Positions 10,569 to 18,953 of a DNA stretch of 64,000 nucleotides are shown one piece after another (position 1 is the stretch's first letter; each line of letters opens with the position of its first letter). The DNA is from Oceanivirga miroungae. Its GTDB lineage: Bacteria; Fusobacteriota; Fusobacteriia; Fusobacteriales; Leptotrichiaceae. The stretch lies in assembly GCF_902505095.1 (NCBI RefSeq), contig NZ_CABWIB010000001.1:1068688-1132687 (forward strand), read 5' to 3'. The position numbers and the translations under genes were made by a program. The notes under the pieces were generated by a model, which was given only the letters and a program-made list of their open reading frames with translations, did not search any database and was not told the origin of the DNA.

Positions 10569-11896
10569 TATTTACTTCCAAAAGAATCATTTTTCTTATT
10601 AAATACAATCTCAATTGGAGAACCATCAAATCCAAAGTACTCTCTTAACTTATTTTCAATATATCTAGCATATGAAAAATGTATAAGTTCTGGATTGTTT
10701 GAGAAAAATACAAACTTAGGTGGCTCAATCCCAACTTGCGTTGCATAGTTTATCTTAACAGCTCTACCTTTTCTAGTAGGCACTGGATTTTGTGCTATCA
10801 TATCTGATAATACTTGGTTTAACACTCCTGTTGATATTTTTTTACTATATTCATTTATTATCTTATCTGCTAAATCTAATATTTCATTAACTCTTTTACC
10901 ATTTAATGCTGATATTGTAATAACTGGTGCGTATGCTAAAAATGGAATTTCTGCCTTTACTTTTTCTGTATATTCTTTTACCGAATTATTAGTTTTTTCT
11001 AACATATCCCACTTATTTATAGCTATTATTATTGGCTTTTTAGCTTCATATATTAGTCCAGCTACTTTTTTATCTTGTTCTGTTAAAAGTTCATTTACAT
11101 CTAACATTAAAACACATACATCAGCTCTATTTATAGCTTTTATTGCTCTTAAGATACTATAGTATTCTACATTATCATCAATTTTAGATTTCTTTCTAAT
11201 ACCTGCTGTATCTATTATTGTATATGGCATTCCATTATACATAAATTGTGAATCTATTGAATCTCTTGTAGTACCCGCTATATCACTTACTATATTTCTT
11301 TCTTTATTTAGTATCTTATTTACTAAACTTGATTTCCCTGCATTTGGTCTACCTAAAACTGCTATTTTTAAACCTTCATCTATAGTTTTAAATTTATTAT
11401 CTTCAAATTTTTCAACTACTAAATCTAACATATCTCCTAAGTTTACTTTATGCTCTGCTGATATTGCAACAACATCATAAAAACCTAATGCATAAAATTC
11501 TAATATATTATCTTTTTCTTTCATATAGTTATCTATCTTATTTACAGCAACTATTACTTTTTTATCTTTTTTTCTTAAAATTTCTGCTATTTCTTCATCT
11601 AGACCAGTAATTCCTACTTTACCATCAACAACAAAAATTATTACATTAGCTTCATCTATGGCAACTTTAGCTTGTTCACGAATTTTACTCATCATAAATT
11701 CATTATTTCTTGGCTCAAGTCCACCTGTATCTACTAAGGTAAATTTTTTATCTAGCCATTTTACCTCTCTATATAGTCTATCTCTTGTAACTCCTGGTTC
11801 ATTGTTTACAATAGATACTCTATCTCCTATTAATTTATTAAATAGTGTTGATTTCCCTACGTTAGGTCTTCCAACTACTGCTACTATTTGTGACAT
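10568..11896 (-). CDS. der: ribosome biogenesis GTPase Der (EngA)
   Basis: Tandem G-domain GTPase needed for 50S subunit assembly. In 442 residues there are two complete G domains: GRPNVGKST, DTGG and NKID in the first; GRPNAGKSS, DTAG and NKWD in the second; then a KH-like C-terminal domain ending in a Lys/Ser-rich tail. It lies 10 nt after the YigZ gene. Confidence 0.97.
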   Translation of the reverse strand: MSQIVAVVGRPNVGKSTLFNKLIGDRVSIVNNEPGVTRDRLYREVKWLDKKFTLVDTGGLEPRNNEFMMSKIREQAKVAIDEANVIIFVVDGKVGITGLDEEIAEILRKKDKKVIVAVNKIDNYMKEKDNILEFYALGFYDVVAISAEHKVNLGDMLDLVVEKFEDNKFKTIDEGLKIAVLGRPNAGKSSLVNKILNKERNIVSDIAGTTRDSIDSQFMYNGMPYTIIDTAGIRKKSKIDDNVEYYSILRAIKAINRADVCVLMLDVNELLTEQDKKVAGLIYEAKKPIIIAINKWDMLEKTNNSVKEYTEKVKAEIPFLAYAPVITISALNGKRVNEILDLADKIINEYSKKISTGVLNQVLSDMIAQNPVPTRKGRAVKINYATQVGIEPPKFVFFSNNPELIHFSYARYIENKLREYFGFDGSPIEIVFNKKNDSFGSK

Positions 11897-11906
11897 TTTT
11901 TCTCCT

Positions 11907-12485
11907 TTATATCTTAATTATCATAATATCTCTTAGTTTTTCAAATTCTAAAAGTTCTTCTTTACTTAATTCTAATTTCATATTTATTTTTTCTAAAAAA
12001 CTTTTTTCTAATACATCTAATTCATTATCTCTTATTAATTTTTCTACTAAATCTAATTTATCATAAGAAAATGAAATTAAATATTCTTCTTTTTCTACAT
12101 ACTCTATTAACTCTATACTTTCGTATAACTTCGTTGCAACTTTTGCATAAGCTCTAATAAGACCTCCTGCTCCTAATTTTATCCCACCAAAATACCTAGT
12201 AGCTATCATTACAAAGTTATATATATTTTTTCTTTCAAATATTTCAGCCATTGGTTTTGCTGCAGTATTTAAAGGCTCTCCATCATCATCATATTTAAAA
12301 TGTTCTACCCCATTTTCTATAAGTCTATATACATAAACATTGTGTGTTGCATCTTTATGTATCTTATTTATATATTCAATAAAATCTATTGCTTCTTTTT
12401 TAGTTTTAACTACTTTTAGATAGCCTATAAACTTAGATTTTCTTTCGACAAATTCTATTTGTGAATCATTTTTTACAACAACCAT
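11907..12485 (-). CDS. YigZ/IMPACT family protein
   Basis: 192 residues with the UPF0029/Impact N-terminal domain. Recognisable segments are ERKSKFIGYLK, AtHNVYVYRL, the DDGEPLNTAAKPM loop and TRYFGGIKLGAGGLIRAYA. Bacterial members are small cytosolic proteins of uncertain biochemical role, linked by homology to translation control. The start overlaps the upstream M50 gene by 13 nt. Confidence 0.9.
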   Translation of the reverse strand: MVVVKNDSQIEFVERKSKFIGYLKVVKTKKEAIDFIEYINKIHKDATHNVYVYRLIENGVEHFKYDDDGEPLNTAAKPMAEIFERKNIYNFVMIATRYFGGIKLGAGGLIRAYAKVATKLYESIELIEYVEKEEYLISFSYDKLDLVEKLIRDNELDVLEKSFLEKINMKLELSKEELLEFEKLRDIMIIKI

Positions 12486-13183
12486 AAAATACTCACAATA
12501 CTTCTATATATGTATGAAAATATATTAGTATTTAATATGATTATTATTATTAAAAATGATACTATAGGATTTGATTCAATTCTATCTAGCATTTGTTTAA
12601 TTTCATAAGGTACTAGAAGTCTTAATATTCTGCTTCCATCTAAAGGTGGAACAGGTATAATATTAAAGGCTGCTAAGCTCACATTTATTACAAACATATT
12701 AATCATAAATAGTCTAATATACTCATTATTTACATATTTAAATATTATTGCAGAAAATAAGGCAAGTAATATATTCATACTTATTCCAGCAATACTTACT
12801 AAAAATAGGGAAATATTCTTATTTTTTAATCTATATTCATTTATTGGGACAGGTTTAGCTGATCCTATAATTATAGGTGAATTAATTAAAAGTAAAATTG
12901 CAGGTAATAATAAGCCATTTAAATCAAAGTGTTTTATTGGATTTAAACTAAGCCTACCATTTATTTTAGCTGTATCATCACCAAAAAGGTAAGCTACATA
13001 CCCATGAGCTAATTCATGTGATACTACTGCCATTAAAAATGCTAAAACTTTAAATATAGAGTTTAGTAAACTTTTACCAGTGAATATAGAAAAGAATATA
13101 AATAAGATTAGTATGTATTTTATATACGGGTATTTTAAATCATAATACTCTAACATATATCTATATTTTCTAAATTTATTCAT
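12473..13183 (-). CDS. site-2 protease family (M50) membrane metalloprotease
   Basis: 236 residues, multi-pass. The zinc-binding HELAH motif lies in a membrane segment (about residue 57), and the distal ligand motif is PVPPLDGSRIL (about residue 178), the order of M50B rhomboid-independent S2P proteins. No PDZ domain is present, so it belongs to the small SREBP-cleaving-like subgroup. The substrate is unknown. Its start overlaps the STAS gene by 8 nt. Confidence 0.9.
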   Translation of the reverse strand: MNKFRKYRYMLEYYDLKYPYIKYILILFIFFSIFTGKSLLNSIFKVLAFLMAVVSHELAHGYVAYLFGDDTAKINGRLSLNPIKHFDLNGLLLPAILLLINSPIIIGSAKPVPINEYRLKNKNISLFLVSIAGISMNILLALFSAIIFKYVNNEYIRLFMINMFVINVSLAAFNIIPVPPLDGSRILRLLVPYEIKQMLDRIESNPIVSFLIIIIILNTNIFSYIYRSIVSILWLL

Positions 13184-13640
13184 CTTTTTTACCCACTACT
13201 TTTCTCATTTGTTCTACAACTTTTTCAAATTCTTTCTTATTTTCTTCATTTAAATCTGATAATATTTCATGAAGTTCTAATATTTGTTCTGGAGTTGCCA
13301 TTTTACTTTCAATAACTTTTCCATTTACACTAGTAGTATTTTCATTTAATATTATTAAAAACTTTAAAATCCCAGTTTGTTTTAGTAAGTTTAATACTAA
13401 TTCACATGGGTTTATTATAGTTAAATATTTATTATACTTTGTCTTATATAGCATTGTATACTTTGCAATTAGGCCTAAAAAAGTACTATCTAAGTAAGTT
13501 ACTTTTGTAAAATCAAATATTGGAACATTTTTTGCTTCATCTAATATTTTAGTTATTTCACTTACATTTTTCATTGTAGCTTTTCCATCTAACCTTATTA
13601 TATCTACACCATTATTTGTCGATAAAATTATTGTATCCAT
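13176..13640 (-). CDS. STAS-domain protein (anti-sigma-factor-antagonist-like)
   Basis: 154 residues. The first 100 fit a STAS domain: beta-rich start (IIRLDGKATMKNVSEI), then FDFTKVTYLDSTFLGLIAKY, where a Ser of the DST triplet is at the usual phosphorylation position. A helical, Glu/Lys-rich extension of about 50 residues follows. No cognate anti-sigma kinase gene is nearby, so the partner is unknown. It lies between hslO and an M50 protease gene. Confidence 0.82.
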   Translation of the reverse strand: MDTIILSTNNGVDIIRLDGKATMKNVSEITKILDEAKNVPIFDFTKVTYLDSTFLGLIAKYTMLYKTKYNKYLTIINPCELVLNLLKQTGILKFLIILNENTTSVNGKVIESKMATPEQILELHEILSDLNEENKKEFEKVVEQMRKVVGKKDE

Positions 13641-13652
13641 ATTCTCCCCTTA

Positions 13653-14516
13653 TTAAAAATCCATTAACCTATATACTCTATTACAAAAACCACATACTGT
13701 TTCAATATGTCCTTTTTCTTCTAATATTTCTTTTATTTCTTCTTCTTTTAAATTAGCCTTAACTAAATTTTTAAAATATTCATAACTACACATACATTCT
13801 AATTTTAGATCTTTATTATCTAATAACTTGTATTCTTCAATATTTTCAAATACTAAATTTGCTACCTTTTCTAATGTAAAATCATGTTCTAATAACTCGT
13901 TTAAAGAATATATTTCTTTTAATTTTTTTTGATATTCCTTAAATACATTTGTATCTGCTCCTGGCATTTCTTGAATAAATAAGCATGAACTTCTTTTTAA
14001 TTTTTGTTTTTCATCATATACTATTCCAGTTTTTAATATTGTATTTAACTGTTCTGAATTTAAATAATAGTCTTCTATAGCTTCTTCTATAGACTCTTTT
14101 TCATCTATTGGTATTGTTGTTATATATGGTGTTTTGAGACCTAAATCATTTTCTATCATTAAGCTTCCTGTCCCTATTTTATATAACTGACTAAATTCTT
14201 CTAAACTTTTTGCGTTATTTATCTTATAAAGTAAATCATTATCTATTTTAACTGCTCCCATTATTTTTCCATCATATCTAGCAATTACTTTTGCATCTCC
14301 CAATAAACCGTCAGCTTTTAGAACAAATAATATTTTACCATTTTCATTTTTAATATTCATTGACATTATGCTAGCAATATTTACTAAAGCAATTGCAGAA
14401 GTTAAAAACATTTCGTCATATTCTGAATATTTTATTAGTTCTTTTACTAAGTTAGTTGTATCAGCTAGTATAAGTCTTACATTTTTTGATGTTGCTACTA
14501 AAATTTTTGACTCCAT
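13653..14516 (-). CDS. hslO: redox-regulated chaperone Hsp33
   Basis: Holdase chaperone activated by oxidation and unfolding. The 287 residues carry the C-terminal zinc/redox-switch cysteines as CMC (ECMCSYE) and CGFC (VCGFCNR), the family's CxC...CxxC pattern. It is the first gene of the long minus-strand run, with an extended -10 promoter about 30 nt upstream. Confidence 0.95.
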   Translation of the reverse strand: MESKILVATSKNVRLILADTTNLVKELIKYSEYDEMFLTSAIALVNIASIMSMNIKNENGKILFVLKADGLLGDAKVIARYDGKIMGAVKIDNDLLYKINNAKSLEEFSQLYKIGTGSLMIENDLGLKTPYITTIPIDEKESIEEAIEDYYLNSEQLNTILKTGIVYDEKQKLKRSSCLFIQEMPGADTNVFKEYQKKLKEIYSLNELLEHDFTLEKVANLVFENIEEYKLLDNKDLKLECMCSYEYFKNLVKANLKEEEIKEILEEKGHIETVCGFCNRVYRLMDF

Positions 14517-14545
14517 ATCTACCCCTTCATTTATTTTTTACTTTT

Positions 14546-14556
14546 ATTTTAGCATA
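14546..14556 (-). promoter_or_regulatory. extended -10 promoter of hslO
   Basis: Minus strand reads TATGCTAAAAT: TAAAAT preceded by TG-C, about 30 nt upstream of the start. No good -35 is seen. The same TGC-TA(A/G)AAT form occurs before mscL and pgi. Confidence 0.5.
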
Positions 14557-14711
14557 TTTTTAAAAAAAATATAAGGGTTCAATGTAGCGTTTGTACATTC
14601 TAAAATGTATAATTCAAATTTAATATCTCACTTTTATCTTAATAAAACTGCTATCTGTTTTTGTATTCCTAATTGTTTTACTACAAATAACCAAATCTTT
14701 ATAATCTTTAT

Positions 14712-14745
14712 AAAAAATAAGGACTATAGAATATACCTTTAGTCC
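14712..14745 (-). terminator. terminator of the AbiE operon
   Basis: Minus-strand hairpin with GGACTA/TAGTCC stem (14721-14745) followed by a T-rich tail, 31 nt after the toxin stop. Confidence 0.65.
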
Positions 14746-14775
14746 CTATTTCTACAAACATTATATTTTTCTGCT

Positions 14776-15777
14776 TTATTTAATTTTGTGAATTTCTTTC
14801 TCTAGTTCAATTATTCGATTCATAACTTCATCAAAGTCCGGATAATCTCCAAAAAACATTTCTATCATATTCTTATAGTCTTCTTCTATTTCTTTTAATC
14901 TATAAGTATCTGGCACAAGTCTTATACTTTTGGAATTAGCTTCTTCATAATTCGCCCATTTTCTCGGATAAAATTTTTGTTTAAAAGCAACCACCTTTTC
15001 AAGAAGTTCTAAACTATTAAGGGCTCTATCCTTATAATTAGAGTTTGCAATACAAAACAAATCATAATAATGTCTAGCATATCGCTTAGGCATTGAAAGA
15101 GTTTTTGGTCTATTTGCTTCATGGTGAAGAATAGTTACTTTTTCCCAAAATGTTCGTTCTGGAAGGACTGTTTTAACCTCTATAAAATCACCATCAAAAA
15201 GTACCGGATAAATTTTCTTTAAATCTGGCACTATAGAAACCTTCTCAGAAGGCGTCCATGCCGCAAGAATTCCTATTTCCAATCTTACTGCATGTGTTAA
15301 ATATGAAAAACGAAATGCTTTTGGATATTCAAACAAAATAGTTTGTGCATCACTTTCATCTATACTTACCTTAAATTCATCATTTAATAGTTTTTTTAAG
15401 TCTTTATTTATCTGAGGTAAAAATTCATTCTTTAAAAAATCTTGAGTCTTTTTATTAGAATTTTTATTAAATTTATCTTGTTTTGTATTTGTACGATTTT
15501 CCCATGGTTCATCAAGGCTATACCCAATAACTCTCCAATCCAATATTAAATCAATATCTTCAGAAAATCTGTGAATTAAATTAAAACATTTTGATAAACT
15601 AGTTCCACCTTTAAAAGTAAAAGCATTTTTCCATTTACATTCAGAAAAAAGATAATTAAGTATAAAGCACACCCAATAGTCTTTTTCAAGAACCACTTCA
15701 TTTATACCAATTTTTTGAGAAGCATTTATTATAATTTGTTCTAATTCATCTTTTGTAATTTTCTTAAATTCAAACAT
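14776..15777 (-). CDS. abiEii: AbiEii/AbiGii-type nucleotidyltransferase toxin
   Basis: 333 residues of the AbiEii (DUF1814) family, whose members are nucleotidyltransferases acting as toxins in type IV toxin-antitoxin or abortive-infection systems. Motifs seen: FKGGTSLSKCF (nucleotide-binding), FSEDIDL with the metal-binding Asp pair, an ERTFWEKVTILHHEA segment and a RHYYDLF segment. All four usual blocks are present, so it looks intact. The antitoxin gene lies 2 nt upstream in the same operon. The composition is slightly less AT-rich than the neighbours, consistent with transfer. Confidence 0.9.
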   Translation of the reverse strand: MFEFKKITKDELEQIIINASQKIGINEVVLEKDYWVCFILNYLFSECKWKNAFTFKGGTSLSKCFNLIHRFSEDIDLILDWRVIGYSLDEPWENRTNTKQDKFNKNSNKKTQDFLKNEFLPQINKDLKKLLNDEFKVSIDESDAQTILFEYPKAFRFSYLTHAVRLEIGILAAWTPSEKVSIVPDLKKIYPVLFDGDFIEVKTVLPERTFWEKVTILHHEANRPKTLSMPKRYARHYYDLFCIANSNYKDRALNSLELLEKVVAFKQKFYPRKWANYEEANSKSIRLVPDTYRLKEIEEDYKNMIEMFFGDYPDFDEVMNRIIELEKEIHKIK

Positions 15778-15779
15778 AT

Positions 15780-16379
15780 TTATTCCTCACATATTCTCTT
15801 TAAAAGTTGATATACCCAAATGCTTGTACTTTTTCCATACTCTATCAAAGCCTTTTTTTCTTTGTTAGATATTTTTTTTCTTAAAAAATCAACCTGCCTA
15901 TCTGTAATTTTATCCTTTCCAATTGACTTAATAGCCTGTATAACCATTGCTGTAAATGTTGGCATTTTTGAAATATCTCCATTGTTACTATGTTTAAATT
16001 CGAGAGTTATATTTCCAAACTTAAAATTAGCATACCTCCCATCAGATATGTATGTCCATTTAGACGGAACTTGAGTAGATAAACCTAATAAATTAAGTGC
16101 TGCATTTCCTGATGGTGCAATCGTCCAATTATATTTTCTAGAAAGAGCATTTGCAACTTCATTTATAGATGGAGCTTCGTATTCTCCAATCAATTCAATA
16201 TATTTTGGTTTATAGTAAATTCCATTCATAATACGTCTTATCTTTTTATCTTCTACAAGTCGATTCAATGTACTACGAATTGTTTCATAAGAAGCAATAT
16301 CAAAAAAATCATTTGATATAAAAACTTTATTTGTACTTAAGTTATCTATTCTATTAATAATTTGGTCTTTGTAAGTCAT
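15780..16379 (-). CDS. abiEi: AbiEi-type antitoxin / DUF6088 winged-helix repressor
   Basis: 199 residues with an N-terminal winged-helix region (ISNDFFDIASYETIRSTLNRLVEDKKIRRIMNGIYYKP) and an AbiEi-like C-terminal part. Characterised AbiEi antitoxins silence the operon by binding inverted repeats at the promoter and counteract AbiEii. The ATG at 16379 was chosen: it has a GGGGG RBS, whereas the TTG 48 nt upstream overlaps the -10 box and lies before the likely transcript start. A 14-bp palindrome covers that promoter. Confidence 0.87.
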   Translation of the reverse strand: MTYKDQIINRIDNLSTNKVFISNDFFDIASYETIRSTLNRLVEDKKIRRIMNGIYYKPKYIELIGEYEAPSINEVANALSRKYNWTIAPSGNAALNLLGLSTQVPSKWTYISDGRYANFKFGNITLEFKHSNNGDISKMPTFTAMVIQAIKSIGKDKITDRQVDFLRKKISNKEKKALIEYGKSTSIWVYQLLKRICEE

Positions 16380-16395
16380 ATAATATATACCCCCT

Positions 16396-16427
16396 TTGCA
16401 CCAAATATTATACAATATTTGGTGCAA
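16396..16427. promoter_or_regulatory. palindromic operator 1 of the AbiE operon
   Basis: Perfect inverted repeat: TTGCACCAAATATT, 4-nt spacer, AATATTTGGTGCAA. It contains the -10 box of the abiE promoter, so a bound dimer would block RNA polymerase. AbiEi is the natural candidate ligand. Confidence 0.8.
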
Positions 16428-16435
16428 TATGTCTA
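16407..16435 (-). promoter_or_regulatory. promoter of the AbiE operon
   Basis: Minus strand: TAGACA, 17-nt spacer, TATAAT. The -10 lies inside the palindrome. The predicted transcript begins about 20 nt before the antitoxin ATG. Confidence 0.75.
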
Positions 16436-16659
16436 GGTTAGATTTTTATTTTAAAATACTCGTTTTTATTAGAATACAGATAATTATAAAAAAATAGCTT
16501 TAAAGTTTTTTATCATTTATACCTAATCTTTTTTTTATTCCGTTTAGTACTTTAATACTTTATTTTATTAGTTTTTCACATATTTTTACTTTTAATATAA
16601 TAAGTATATTGAAGTAAAGACTTTATTCCAGCTTGGTCTTTTGTAATGTATAAACGCCT

Positions 16660-16691
16660 TTGCACCAAATATTATACAACATTTAGTGCAA
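16660..16691. repeat. operator copy 2 (imperfect palindrome)
   Basis: Same left arm TTGCACCAAATATT and same spacer as operator 1; the right arm has two changes (AACATTTAGTGCAA). It lies 264 bp upstream of operator 1. No good -35 accompanies it, so it is more likely a second repressor site or a duplication scar than an active promoter. Confidence 0.75.
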
Positions 16692-16711
16692 TAAGTAATA
16701 TACATTTTTAT

Positions 16712-16735
16712 AAAAAAATCCACTCTATAGGTGGA
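16712..16735 (-). terminator. hairpin terminator, minus strand
   Basis: TCCAC/GTGGA stem followed on the minus strand by seven T. It would stop transcripts reading antisense through mscL before they reach the abiE promoter. Confidence 0.5.
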
Positions 16736-16769
16736 CTATCTCATATTTATTGCTTTTTCTAATTTTCAA

Positions 16770-16798
16770 TTGCTAAATTATTCGAATAGTGCTAAAAT
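16770..16798 (+). promoter_or_regulatory. mscL promoter
   Basis: TTGCTA, 17-nt spacer, TAAAAT with an upstream TGC (extended -10). The -10 box ends 30 nt before the start codon. Confidence 0.7.
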
Positions 16799-16828
16799 GT
16801 GCGTATAAATTTTAAGGAGGTATATATT

Positions 16829-17260
16829 ATGTGGAATGATTTTAAGAAATTTATTTCAAGAGGTAATGTTATTGATTTAGCAGTAGGTCTTGCAATTGGA
16901 GCAGCATTTGGTGCAATAGTTAAATCATTAGTTAGTGATATTATAAATCCAATTGTTGGTTTATTTATAGGTAGTACAGACCTTAGTCAATACAAGTATG
17001 TATTAAGAAAAGCTAGCGAAAACTCAAAAGAAATAAGTATTAACTACGGTTCTTTCATATTAGCCGTACTTAACTTTTTTATAATCGCTTTTATTCTATT
17101 TTTAATAATTAGAGCATACAATAAATTCAAAGAAGAATTAGAAAGTATAACTGCTAAAGAAGAAGAAAAAGTTGAAGAAGAAAAAGTAGTTAAACTTAGC
17201 CTTCAAGAAGAATTATTAACTGAAATAAGAAATTTATTACAAGAAAAAAATAACAAGTAA
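16829..17260 (+). CDS. mscL: large-conductance mechanosensitive channel MscL
   Basis: Inner-membrane safety valve opened by membrane tension at hypo-osmotic shock. From the ATG at 16829 the protein has 143 residues: MWNDFKKFISRGNVIDLAVG with the pore-lining GAAFGAIVKSLV, a periplasmic loop, a second membrane segment and a Glu/Lys-rich C-terminal helix bundle. This start has AAGGAGG 7 nt upstream; an upstream ATG 30 nt earlier lacks an RBS. Monocistronic, with its own promoter and terminator. Confidence 0.95.
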   Translation: MWNDFKKFISRGNVIDLAVGLAIGAAFGAIVKSLVSDIINPIVGLFIGSTDLSQYKYVLRKASENSKEISINYGSFILAVLNFFIIAFILFLIIRAYNKFKEELESITAKEEEKVEEEKVVKLSLQEELLTEIRNLLQEKNNK

Positions 17261-17287
17261 ATTTTTAACATTTACTTGTTTTTTTCT
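17244..17287. terminator. bidirectional terminator between mscL and the Zn-ribbon gene
   Basis: Eleven-base stem AACAAGTAAAT / ATTTACTTGTT (17252-17280), with a T run on the plus side and an A run on the other. It serves both convergent genes. Confidence 0.85.
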
Positions 17288-17474
17288 TTGAGTATTTATC
17301 CAATATTTTAGCATTATATATTTCTGTACAACCACAGTCTATACATATTTTTATATAAAAAAGTTCTTTTTTTGTTATTGGTATAAACGAACTAATAGGT
17401 GAACTTGTAGTTATCGTTGCAGATTTAACTTCATAATTCATACTAGAACATTTTATACATTCATCAAACTTCAT
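17265..17474 (-). CDS. small zinc-ribbon protein (DUF2082-like)
   Basis: 69 residues. Two Cys pairs are visible (CIKC near residue 6; CIDCGCTEIYN near residue 46). The spacing and the CGxTE(I/F)Y ending resemble the DUF2082 zinc-ribbon family of predicted nucleic-acid-binding proteins. Its start overlaps the rnhB stop by 11 nt. Function unknown. Confidence 0.7.
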   Translation of the reverse strand: MKFDECIKCSSMNYEVKSATITTSSPISSFIPITKKELFYIKICIDCGCTEIYNAKILDKYSKKKTSKC

Positions 17475-18066
17475 TATCCCTCACCTCTAAAATTTTTTTC
17501 AAAAATGATTTTCTATGTTTATCGGTTATTCCATATTTTATAATAGCCTCATAATGTTTTTTCGTTCCATAACCTTTATGATTTTCAAGGCCATAATTTT
17601 TATATACTTTTGCATACTCTTTCATCATATTATCTCTATATACTTTAGCAATGATTGATGCGAGTGATACAGTTAAATTTTTAGAGTCTGCTTTTACTAA
17701 AAATTCTTGTTTACCATTATAACCTTTAATCAACTTATTTCCGTCGACTATTACCATTTTATCTTTTATATCTAATTTCTCAAGTGCACGATTCATAGCT
17801 AGAAAGGTTGCATTTAATATATTAATCTCATCAATTTCTTTTTCAGAAGCAATACCTACAGCATAAAGTATATTATCAGATTTTATTATTTTTTCATAAA
17901 GTTCTTCTCTTTTTTTCTCGCTTAACTTTTTTGAATCATTAATTTTTTCAAATATATCTCTATCTTTATTAATATCTTTTATGTATGCACAAACTGCTAC
18001 TACTTCTCCAAATAGTGGCCCTCTACCTACTTCATCAACACCTATTACATCACTATATTCTAACAT
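17464..18066 (-). CDS. rnhB: ribonuclease HII
   Basis: Removes ribonucleotides from DNA and RNA-DNA hybrids. 200 residues from the ATG at 18066. The catalytic acidic set is visible: VIGVDEVGRGPLFG (DE), IVDGNK and the later SIIAKVYRD. The ATG was preferred over a GTG 9 nt upstream because that GTG is part of the AGGTG ribosome site. It overlaps the upstream pseudouridine synthase gene by 14 nt. Confidence 0.95.
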   Translation of the reverse strand: MLEYSDVIGVDEVGRGPLFGEVVAVCAYIKDINKDRDIFEKINDSKKLSEKKREELYEKIIKSDNILYAVGIASEKEIDEINILNATFLAMNRALEKLDIKDKMVIVDGNKLIKGYNGKQEFLVKADSKNLTVSLASIIAKVYRDNMMKEYAKVYKNYGLENHKGYGTKKHYEAIIKYGITDKHRKSFLKKILEVRDNEV

Positions 18067-18952
18067 CAAAATCACCTAAGTCAAAATTTTTTAAAGTTTT
18101 TATCATATCATCTGGCATTTCACATTTTAATTCTATTACATTATTTGTAATAGGGTGAGTAAATTTAAGATAATAACTATGTAGTTGTTGTCTTTTTTTA
18201 GAATTATTATCTTTAGTGTATAAACTATCGTAAAGTACTGGATAGTTTAACTCTTTTGCATGTACCCTTATTTGATGTGTTCTACCTGTTTCTATGCTAA
18301 CCTTAACTAATGATATTTTATCATTAGATTTAATTTTTTCAAAATGGCTAATAGCTAGTCTTCCTTTATCTGTATTAGAACTCATTTTCTTTCTATTCTT
18401 TTTATCACGACCAATATAGCTTTTAACTGTTATTTTATCGTATTTAAAGTTTCCTTTTAAAATTGCTAGATACACTTTTTCTAAGTTATGACTTTTAAAC
18501 ATCTCCTGAAGTTTTAAATGAGTGTCATTATCTTTTGCAATAATTATTAGTCCACTAGTGTCCTTATCTAATCTATGTACTATTCCAGGTCTTAGTTTAT
18601 CTATGTCAGATAACTTTTCAAATTTATTAACTAAACTACCAACCAAACTATCGTCGTTTGATGTTTCACTGGGGTGTACAACTATACCATAAGGTTTATC
18701 AACTACTGCTAAGTATTCATCTTCGTATATAGTTTTAATCTTTATATTATTTTCAACTATTTTAAGTTCTTTTTTTTCTATAACTTCTATTTCCACTATA
18801 TCATCTAACTTTAATTTATAGCTTAGCTTAGTTTCTTCTCCATTTACTAATATTTTAGATTTTGAAATAATATTACGAGATAAGTTTAAACTACTTGATA
18901 AAAACTTATCTACTCTAATATTTTCCATTCCATCTATAACTTTTATTTTCAT
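18053..18952 (-). CDS. RluA/RluD-family pseudouridine synthase
   Basis: 299 residues: an N-terminal S4 RNA-binding domain (about 1-70), then the catalytic domain with GIVHRLDKDTSG containing the catalytic Asp, and GRTHQIRVHAK. The RluD-like layout suggests 23S rRNA modification, but the exact target is not fixed by sequence. It lies 1 nt after the SDR gene in the metNIQ transcription unit. Confidence 0.93.
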   Translation of the reverse strand: MKIKVIDGMENIRVDKFLSSSLNLSRNIISKSKILVNGEETKLSYKLKLDDIVEIEVIEKKELKIVENNIKIKTIYEDEYLAVVDKPYGIVVHPSETSNDDSLVGSLVNKFEKLSDIDKLRPGIVHRLDKDTSGLIIIAKDNDTHLKLQEMFKSHNLEKVYLAILKGNFKYDKITVKSYIGRDKKNRKKMSSNTDKGRLAISHFEKIKSNDKISLVKVSIETGRTHQIRVHAKELNYPVLYDSLYTKDNNSKKRQQLHSYYLKFTHPITNNVIELKCEMPDDMIKTLKNFDLGDFDVRI

Positions 18953-18953
18953 T

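Larger units (their letters stand above)
14517..14775. other. intergenic stretch between hslO and the AbiE toxin gene
   Basis: Contains the hslO promoter and the toxin-gene terminator. A short inverted pair AATGTA/TACATT lies near 14580-14600. No open frame or RNA gene is recognised. Confidence 0.5.
16428..16828. other. gene-free stretch between AbiE and mscL
   Basis: Holds the abiE -35 box, a second operator copy (16660-16691), a minus-strand hairpin terminator (16712-16735) and the mscL promoter. The segment 16440-16640 is AT-rich and I see no gene in it. Confidence 0.6.

Noticed and set aside
16379-16427. TTG start 48 nt upstream of the abiEi ATG
   Set aside because: It overlaps the promoter -10 region and operator, upstream of the predicted transcript start; the ATG at 16379 has a GGGGG ribosome site.
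16660-16691. Second active abiE promoter at operator copy 2
   Set aside because: The -10 is retained but no -35 is found at 16-18 nt, so it was kept as an operator or repeat only.
18066-18075. GTG start for rnhB
   Set aside because: The GTG is part of the AGGTG ribosome site of the ATG at 18066.
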